64,000 bases of DNA from Neodiprion pinetum (lineage: Eukaryota; Arthropoda; Insecta; Hymenoptera; Diprionidae): assembly GCF_021155775.2 (NCBI RefSeq), contig NC_060236.1:29526238-29590237 (forward strand). Direction: 5' to 3'. Positions within the stretch are counted from its first letter, which is position 1, and each line of letters starts with the position of its first letter. Below, one piece after another: positions 39,260 through 46,597 of this stretch. The translations under genes were made by a program, and so were the position numbers. The notes beneath the pieces are model-generated. The model was not told the origin of the DNA, searched no databases, and saw only the letters and a program-made list of their open reading frames with translations.

Positions 39260-39592
39260 TCATGGTATCATTAGTAAAATAACGTAGAATATCAGTATGC
39301 CGGTAACTACGGACACTGTGATAATTATGCATTTCTGAGAGCGGCGATCCGAGCAAAAGCAATCGGAACCGCTTCCAACACTTCCTACTCCTCCCCGCGA
39401 TGGTGGGTAATATGAAGTGTGTGGAGAGGTGTAAACATTTTTATAAGTACAAGGATCATCATCATGGAGCCAGATGTTTGCGCTGCCATGGTGGTAATTT
39501 TCAACACCACCAATATCACCTCCACAGTCGCCCCCATAGCCTCCACCGTCATTTCCGTAGTCGCCTCCGCAGTCGCCTCCGTAGTCCAACAT
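39260..39592 (-). CDS. Gly/Asp/Cys-rich protein with C-terminal membrane anchor, copy A
   Basis: The family is not recognised. The single exon encodes 110 residues. The N-terminus (1-30) is a low-complexity Gly-Gly-Asp-Cys/Tyr repeat. A conserved middle follows (YHHGSAN, WLHDDDPCTY, NVYTSPH). Next come a Ser/Gly linker, a DCFC...KC cysteine cluster and a hydrophobic helix (about 89-109) that reaches the C-terminus. That topology suggests a tail-anchored protein or a single-span protein with the Gly-rich head on one side; there is no signal peptide. The cysteines next to the helix could be lipidated or disulfide-bonded. A TTTTAG acceptor just before the ATG suggests an upstream 5' UTR intron. 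The paralog at 46010-46597 keeps this frame best, with mostly conservative changes, which is the main evidence that this is the coding frame. Confidence 0.65.
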   Translation of the reverse strand: MLDYGGDCGGDYGNDGGGYGGDCGGDIGGVENYHHGSANIWLHDDDPCTYKNVYTSPHTSYYPPSRGGVGSVGSGSDCFCSDRRSQKCIIITVSVVTGILIFYVILLMIP

Positions 39593-42543
39593 GGCCTAAA
39601 ATATTTCAACCTGTGCAGTTTATCTTTACGCACCGATCTCTAGAAGATCAGTATCCTTGCGTTTCAATGGTATACGTGTATCTCGTCATATCGTAAAAAA
39701 CGTTTCATTCTGACCTAGTATAGGTATGTATGCTTCATACCAATTGTACGAGTTTTAATCTAGGGAAAATATTCTGATTAACATGTATAGAAACAAACAA
39801 TATATATTGGAATTGGGAATAGCTTATTCCAGTTGCGAATTTAGATCGTATCTAAATTGCAGCATCCCTGCAATTTCAACTTGCAGACTAATATCGTGCC
39901 GGCTAAGCGAAATCAAATAGACAAATTATAAGAATAGACTAATTAAAAACGTTATGTCTCAATCTAGCTTATGCCATTGATGGAGAAAATGTTTTAAGCC
40001 AGCCGCACCGCTAAGACCGAGGGGGTAACTACTGGGCATGTTCGTGTTCCAACCATTACGCATTTCACAACTGTTTTTCGTACTGTTTCACACTAGGTAT
40101 TTCATACTATTTCAAAAGCATATTTTACAAATATTTCGCACCATTTGAAATTCTACTGCCCCAATTTTTTGATGAGTGGTTACTCCTTGGATAAGACCCC
40201 AAAAGCGAGTTAAGGTTCGCAATGATCGCTTAACCCTACACTGATATTCCAAGGTAACTAGTTACCCCAGTGTTCTCATCGTCAAGCTTGCTTTTTTTCA
40301 ACTTTTCATGCATTTGGACTGAGCCATTAACTCTAAAAAGTCAACTAGGAAAACAGTAGAGCAAACAAGGTTGGGAATCTACGCGTGTAATGAGGTTTTG
40401 TACGTCACATGTATAGTACTGTATTTTACAGGTCCATCGACTTAGCGGTTTCGTAAAACTTTTACATGCATCCCTCTCTTCCACTAAAATCCGGAAACGC
40501 ATTTAAGACCTGTTAGCATATATTTTAAAGGGAAATCACAGAAGTAATATATTATCATCCAAATTAATACGTTCGCTGAGCACGACGCGTAATGCACGCG
40601 CGAAAAAAGTCGTACTGCTACTTTGTATGAGCGCGCATAAATACGTATTGGGACAAAGGTGATTTACGCTTTTGCGTTTCCCATAAACACTTGCATCCCA
40701 GAGTTTTTTTTAGGTCGAACAATATTTTTTTTTAGAATGCACTGATACGGGAAGGAAATCTCATTTTCACCTCACAGAGAAAGGATAATAATAAGCAAAG
40801 AATTATCGCAAATTGAACATGCATGTATGTTTAAGTATATTCTCTAAAGTTTACGAAAATAGATACTTCCGTTAACAATGATATCACGTATTAAATTTTT
40901 TGCCACAAAAATGAAAAATTTGGAAATATTGATAAATGATAAGTTGACTGTCGGTCCCCAGGGATTGACGCCACCGCTTAATATATATTAATAAATAATA
41001 GAACGTGGTGATTACTGCGAAATAAAATACGTATCACGATCTACTCTTTATTAATTTCCTCACTCCGTTACTTCGATTGAAAGTTGTTGGTAAGCCATCG
41101 AATATCGTCATTTTTAAATTTTATATTTTCGTGCGCAAGTGCCATTTGAAACGCGTATAATACGATGTCAAAAAACTTAGCACGTATTATACGGTATAAT
41201 ACTTACGTACGTCTTGTAAACGTTCCTTGCGTTTCCAACACTGATTATACGAGATACGGAAAATTGTGGTCAGTGCTACCAGGGGTACTACGCATTAGGG
41301 TGCTACCATTCAACACAATCAATGATGAACGACGACTCGGCTGCTGGAGTGGTTGCTTGCCTCTCCGCATGCACGAGATATTATATGGCATGTGCCTGAA
41401 ATATAACTGGTAATCGTAAGTTTCGAGATGTACTGGAAACGGAAGAAAAAGATCGACTGATTTTTTTCCTGCTTACCTTTTCGTCATTGAATACCAGAGA
41501 GAAGTCAACAATAATACATTTTTTGGCGAGCACTGGTATAGCAACCAATGTGTACCAAAAGGTACCAAACGCGTTTTCGCGACTCTGGTCCTTTCCGGTA
41601 GGGGCGGAGCAAGCGATTTTGGTATAAAACCAGAATAAACCCTACTCTGTAGCGTAGTCGAAACTGGTTGAATTAGAAGCAGGGCGGTCTCTGAGCCGAA
41701 ATTTAAATACAGGCGAATATACAATCGGGAATTAGACATGGAATGTGTTGAGTGTATCAACGAATACGGGGAAAAAATTGTTAAATACTGATAAAACTGG
41801 AATTCATTTCTGCACTTGAGTCTTCTTCCCAATATTTCGCGCCTTTAATCACGAACAGAACGAACCAGAGCGTTTTAGTGTGACGTCAACTTATAGTATA
41901 AACTTGACCAGAGTTAAGCTCCGCACATACCAGAAGCAACGACGTTTTATACCACTGGTTTATACCACTGTATTCGCAAAAAAATGCCTTACGACTATAT
42001 TACTGTATACTACACCGCGGTTGACCAAGATCGTTGCCCGTTACGAACCTATACTGAAGATATTTATAGTAACGCAATTTTAGTCAAAATATGCGAAAAA
42101 ACGGCGTTCCATGTAATCAAAAGTAACGTTGATGGCTAAAATCCCATCACAGAGTAGTACATTATCATTTACAGCACGTGATATTCCTATGTGGAACATG
42201 CGGTTGTTTTCAGGTGTTTTATAGTAGCATTGAGTAACCATATTCGTGATCATGGAGCGCGTGGCAAACAAAATCCACAAAATTAAGTTCTGTCACGTTG
42301 ATCATGATGATTGTCTTATGATGATTGTCTGTCAGATAGCGTTCGTAGTAAAGATGGCCCTTAGAGCATGTTTCATAAATTTCAGTATGCAGTTTTAATA
42401 GCGGAAAAGTTTTTTGATAATTTACAGTGTCATTCAAAATATTTTTCAGTTTAGGTAAAAATATTCGTTCGTCTTTCACTTACTATATCAAATAGTTACT
42501 TAAGTAACTAAGATAATGATAATAATTGATACTTTAATCATAT
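39593..42543. other. Upstream region of copy A gene with unit-A-specific segments
   Basis: No gene is supported. The first ~300 bp and several later blocks align with the sister unit. The segment of about 39,893-41,190 has no counterpart there, and I found no clear inverted-repeat ends for it. An inverted-repeat element lies at 41516-41987. Confidence 0.5.
41516..41987. mobile_element. Candidate nonautonomous DNA element with inverted ends
   Basis: The left end ACATTTTTTGGCGAGCACTGG and the complement of the right end GCATTTTTTTGCGAATACAG match imperfectly, and the similarity continues inward through GTGGTATA/CTGGTATA blocks for about 60 bp. The ~470-bp segment is missing from the sister duplication unit near 47,206, where flanking sequences (GAAGTCATCAATAAT, then GGCTATATCACACCGC) are nearly joined. 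It has no transposase frame. The target-site duplication is not clear. Confidence 0.55.
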
Positions 42544-42584
42544 GAATTGATATTGTATTGCATCCTTCATGGGAGTAAAAAACT

Positions 42585-43040
42585 ATTACGAAGCTTGGGG
42601 ATTTCTCGAACTATTTCAATAACTTTATTAGCGTTTTCACTCTTTGGTTGGTCGACGAATTTTTTGAAAAATTTACCCTCTGTCGCGGAGCGATAAGCTG
42701 TATCGGAATAGCTATTCATTCGGATTCTGGAACAAAATTTTTCTAACAAACGGAATTCGGTGTAGACACACGGGGAGATTCTAATTTACTTTCGGTATCA
42801 CTCACCCAGTTATTGAACACATTTTAAATGATTGTATCCCCTAGAATAACTATATTTATTAGAGTGATCGTTGAATTGATATTATTTTGACTACAGAACA
42901 TTCGTACGTATGTACTTAATCGAAACAGATAAACCTCTAAATTTAGATTTTACATTTTGATCTTCCTCAACTGGTAAAGGTACGATCTTTTTCCACGCGG
43001 ATGACTTTTTATCAATTATATCGATACGATTTTTTCCCAT
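42585..43040 (-). pseudogene. Truncated SMYD4-like 5' end (duplicate)
   Basis: This relic repeats the start of the SMYD4-like gene at 34859-37374. The first 44-45 codons (MNSYSDTAYRSATEG...) align with MNSYFDTAYRSATER... of the intact gene, up to LRN at the duplication breakpoint; a few unrelated codons and a stop follow (stop at 42567-42569). The upstream exon/uORF is also preserved (42935-43040, MGKNRIDIIDKKSSAWKK...). All of the MYND, SET and C-terminal regions are missing, so no methyltransferase can be made. Confidence 0.88.
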
Positions 43041-43389
43041 CGCAAAATATTACTGCATGATTTATTTGCGTCGGGGCGTGTACTAATTTTCTCTAGCAGC
43101 ACCGCAAACTTACTGTGAAACCGGATAATTTAAGACGAGAAAATGTGCATTTTAGTTTGAACTTGGGAAACTAGTCAAGCTAGCGGTGATAATCCCATCA
43201 TTTCGTCTCTATATTTGAATTACGGTAAAACGCTTGCTTTTGACATCGGTATAAACGATCTCGCATTTCAGAAACCCATTTCCAACACATATCCGTAAGA
43301 AAAATTGACTTATACGATAGTAATTCGAACTTCGAACGACTTGCACATTAATCACGTGATTTTAGTCGCTCCAACAAACGAGAGCAAAT

Positions 43390-43517
43390 GGGTGCTTTCC
43401 ATTTACTGACTCAAATCGACTTGTGTCGCTATTTTTGGTGTACCGGCCAATCTGGGCAAAGGAATACACCAGAAATAGCGACACAAGTCGACTTGAGTCA
43501 GTAAATGGAAAGCACCC
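43390..43517. mobile_element. Palindromic foldback MITE, copy 2
   Basis: This 128-bp element runs from GGGTGCTTTCCATTTACTGA to its reverse complement, ending ...GGAAAGCACCC. It is flanked by the 3-bp direct repeat AAT (43387-43389 and 43518-43520). Unit A has the uninterrupted site (GGGCAAGTATATATTTC, about 38,038), so this is an insertion after the duplication. The arms differ from each other at only a few positions. Confidence 0.9.
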
Positions 43518-43544
43518 AATATATGTTACTTGGCAAGCTTTAGT

Positions 43545-43764
43545 CAGCCCTCTGACACACGCTGGTAAAAGTGGTTCGCAAAATGTCCCTCGATTCTGCC
43601 GCCAATCTTCATATCAGTGGCGCTAGTAGGTGTCTGAAAAGCTTGCGCGCGGTCAGCAAGCATGTCAAAAGTCTACTAGCGCCACGTAGAGGAACTAAAA
43701 AACGGGGACAAAACGCGTACAATTTTTTAGTATACGAGCAGCGGCGAGTGTCAGGGGGCTGCTT
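43545..43764. mobile_element. hAT-like MITE candidate
   Basis: The ends CAGCCCTCTGACAC and GTGTCAGGGGGCTG are inverted repeats with one mismatch. The insert is flanked by the 8-bp direct repeat GCTTTAGT (43537-43544 and 43765-43772), with three extra bases before the right copy. Unit A has the unoccupied site (CAAGCTTTCGTTCTTC, about 38,063). CAG-type ends and 8-bp target duplications are characteristic of hAT elements. An internal 12-bp inverted repeat (TGGCGCTAGTAG / CTACTAGCGCCA) is also present. It has no transposase. Confidence 0.72.
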
Positions 43765-44351
43765 GCTTTAGTTCTTCAACCAAACAATAGTACGTGGTGT
43801 ATACATACAATGTTGTTTTTGGCACTATTACCAGGGTCATTCCACACAGTATGTACAATGCATCTTTTCACGTACAAAGATTGCGAATGAAACACTTACG
43901 CAGGATCGTATCTCAATGAGGTGTCAATTACGCGAAATGATTTTTTTCTTCATTTATTTGTGTTACGAAATTACGTACAAATATACACATCGACGTAAAT
44001 GTGGTCTGTTTACCGATACAGTTGCTCTCTAAAGTCAGAGATATGCAAAAACAATTTTTGACAACTTGGCACGTCCGTTGTTTTCGACATATAGTCGTGC
44101 AAGTTGGCGCGCGTTTGCGAACTATTTTTGTTGTTTAAAATCTGCTAACTGATCTTACGCAAAATTTGTAACGTGATCGTGCCAATCACACGAGATCATA
44201 GTAGCAAAGTATCTGAAGTATCTAACAAAGTATCTAAAATAAAATATTTATTTAGACATTTTTTGTAATATACATCGTGACAATAAACACGCACGTCAAT
44301 ATAAGTACAATATTTTCAGTTACACAGAAAAATATGAGGTCAAATGTTTAA

Positions 44352-45429
44352 CCGGTTGACTGGCATGGCATTTTGCACTATTCATGCTCGAACTGGCAAA
44401 GTCCAAAAATAAAGCGAATCACATAATATTTGGAATATAGAGATGTTTTGAGTCGCTGAATCGATTTTGGGGGTTATTATTACGATTTGCCAGCTCCCAA
44501 CCCCTATTTATAGGGGTGGGGGGTTAATATTTCAATTTTTCCAATTCATCAGAAAATGTTTTTAAATTTTTAAATGAGGCCATTGCAGCAGATACTTCTA
44601 ATTTTGTCTACTACTCTCAACCCCTAAATTGAGGATTGGGTGAATTTTTCAATTTATTCAATACCTTCTAAATTTCAATTTCTCCTCTATCGTATTCAAA
44701 TTGTTTGTACTGATGGTTTTTCGTATTTTTAATTTTATCACAGTAATTATTTTTTCATGTATCATTCCTAAAAGTTAAAAAATGTTATTACGGGTTGATT
44801 TTTTAGTGTCTTCTTTTTACTTATTTTTTTTTTTTACTAAAAACTTGCAAATTTTTCCATACCTGAATTTTCATAATTTCCGTAATCGGGGGTTCAAAAC
44901 ATCTAATACAATATAGGTCATTTATATATCTCCAGAGTACTTATTTTTTCGTTCGTCATATTGGGTGGGCCATTTTAAGTCGGCTATTATACAATTTGAA
45001 AGTCTGATTTAAAAATCATAATCAGTGACCAAAAAACTCCTCTATACAGTTTTAAAAAATTTCAAAAATGATTAAACAACAAGTCATTTTTGCTCAACCA
45101 TATTGAGTCCGCCATAATGAATTTTAAAATTTTGACTTCAGATCTGTAATCAATTACGGCAATAACCCCTATATAAAATTATGCTAAAATCTCTGTAACA
45201 TATCAACATTTGTAACCATTTTGGATCGGTCATTTGGGATCCGCCATATTGAATTTTGCAATTCCATTGCCAGATTCAGATTCAGTGACCTCAAAAACCA
45301 TTGTACACCAAGTTTCATTCAAATTGGTTGAAAAACAAGGAAGTCATTCGATTTCATCATGTATGATACATAAGCAGAATTGGCACAACTTTTTTTACAT
45401 CATATATCATATACAATGCCAGTCGCCAG
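44352..45429. mobile_element. ~1.07-kb nonautonomous element with internal repeats
   Basis: This insertion is present only in unit B. It begins CCGGTTGACTGGCATGG right after a TTAA and ends ATGCCAGTCGCCAG, so GACTGGCAT is shared as an imperfect inverted end. A TTAA next to CC-type ends would fit piggyBac-like elements, but the right-hand TTAA is not intact and flanking host sequence was altered. The inner part (about 44,950-45,370) holds three diverged direct units, each with a CATATTG...CCGCCATxxTGAATTTT-like segment followed by a TCAGTGACC-like segment. It has no long reading frame. Confidence 0.55.
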
Positions 45430-46009
45430 TAATTCGCATAGGTGGAATAATTTCTATAGGAATGTGAACATGCCCAATAACGCCTGCAACAAAGATCATT
45501 TGTCATAAAGCAGCGCATGCGCTATAATTCTATTCTACAATGAGTTTTCCCCATCTTCATTATCAGAAACCTTTTTGTTTCCTGTATATTTTGAAATATT
45601 ATCAAACATTATTTCGTCATTGGCTGAACATGCCTTATATTAATTGAAAATAGACCGGCGGTAATTACCAGTGAAAATCTACAGCACAAAAAGTGTATAA
45701 TTATTACTGCGATATAAAATTTTCTTATTAGAAATAACAATAAGTATACTTTTTCATATAAAAATATTTACGTCTCCATTGTGCTTTGTTGTGAACGATT
45801 TTTTTTACAATTCGGCACCTGCTGCCCTATTTAATCAGTTTTCAAATTAGCCTAATGAGCTGTATCAGATCTCGCGGAAATTAATTTTCTTCGTGTGTTT
45901 GTATTCAGCACTTTTATATCCATGATGCGTAGACTTCGATAATAGCAAAAATAAGTGACATTTAACGCGGTCAGTAAAGACTAGATCTGAAAGAGTTGGT
46001 AGACTTCGA

Positions 46010-46597
46010 TCACCGCATCATTACTAACATAACGTAGAATACAAGCATTCCGGTAACTACGGACATTGTGATTGTTATGCATTTCGCAGAGGCGCCATCC
46101 GGACAAAAGCAATCAGAAGAACCGCTTCCAACTCTTCCTGCTCCTCGCCGCGAGGATCGGTAATAAGAACTGTGTGGAGAGGTGTATACATTTCTGTACG
46201 TGCAAGGATCGTCATCATGGAGCCAAACGTTTGCGCTGCCATGGTGGTAATCTTCAAGGCCAACAATATCACCTCCAAAGTATCCACGTCCAAACTCTCC
46301 ACTGTCAGTTTTGCCCTCACAGTTTTTACTACAATCGTCATCTCCACACGATCCACTCTTGCATTTGCCTCCAGAGTCTTCACCACCATGGTCGCCTCCA
46401 CTACCATAGTCGTCTTCACACGATTTAATCTCGATACTGCCTCCAGAGTGTCCACTACCATAGTCGTCATCACACGATTTAATCTCGATACTGCCTCCAG
46501 AGTCTCCACCACCATAGTCGCCTCCATACGATCCACCCCCGCTGTCGTTTCCACAGTCCCCACCGTCACTTCCGCAGTCTCCTCCGCAGTCCGACAT
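46010..46597 (-). CDS. Gly/Asp/Cys-rich protein with C-terminal membrane anchor, copy B
   Basis: This paralog of 39260-39592 encodes 195 residues. The N-terminal low-complexity head is greatly expanded (about 115 residues against 30). It includes two adjacent 18-residue units (32-49 and 50-67, SGGSIEIKSCxDDYGSG) and further Gly/Asp/Cys/Lys-rich sequence (GGKCKSGSCGDDDCSKNC). The rest matches copy A: YHHGSAN, WLHDDDPCTY, NVYTSPH, a DCFC...KC cluster and a hydrophobic C-terminal helix (about 174-194). Because GGN repeats lack stops, other frames on both strands are also long (up to 200 codons). Only this frame keeps the membrane helix and aligns end to end with copy A, including an in-frame one-codon indel. 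The function is unknown. Confidence 0.65.
   Translation of the reverse strand: MSDCGGDCGSDGGDCGNDSGGGSYGGDYGGGDSGGSIEIKSCDDDYGSGHSGGSIEIKSCEDDYGSGGDHGGEDSGGKCKSGSCGDDDCSKNCEGKTDSGEFGRGYFGGDIVGLEDYHHGSANVWLHDDDPCTYRNVYTSPHSSYYRSSRRGAGRVGSGSSDCFCPDGASAKCITITMSVVTGMLVFYVMLVMMR
46397..46504 (-). repeat. Two adjacent 54-bp coding repeats
   Basis: Two almost identical 54-bp units lie head to tail inside the copy B gene and encode 18 residues each (GGSIEIKSC(D/E)DDYGSG). They are absent from copy A, so they arose by local expansion in B or were lost in A. Confidence 0.85.

Larger units (their letters stand above)
37240..42543. repeat. Tandem segmental duplication, unit A
   Basis: This 5.3-kb unit matches 42585-48091 in the same orientation. 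Matching blocks include the SMYD4-like 5' coding end (37240-37374), the upstream exon (37590-37695), about 37,780-38,040, the AACAATAGTACGTGG block (about 38,083 against 43,783), the GGTCATTCCACACAGTATG block, the Gly/Asp/Cys-rich gene (39260-39592), the GCAGCATCC block (about 39,860) and the terminal AGTTACTTAAGTAACTA block (about 42,500). About 1.3 kb (39.9-41.2 kb) and an inverted-repeat element (41516-41987) are absent from the sister unit. Confidence 0.88.
43041..46009. other. Noncoding spacer of duplication unit B
   Basis: No gene is supported. This is the counterpart of 37696-39259, lengthened by three mobile-element-like insertions described separately. Confidence 0.55.

Noticed and set aside
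42219..42479. 86-codon minus-strand open frame in unit A
   Set aside because: The matching region of unit B is disrupted by indels and a MITE and shows no conserved frame, so coding function is unlikely.
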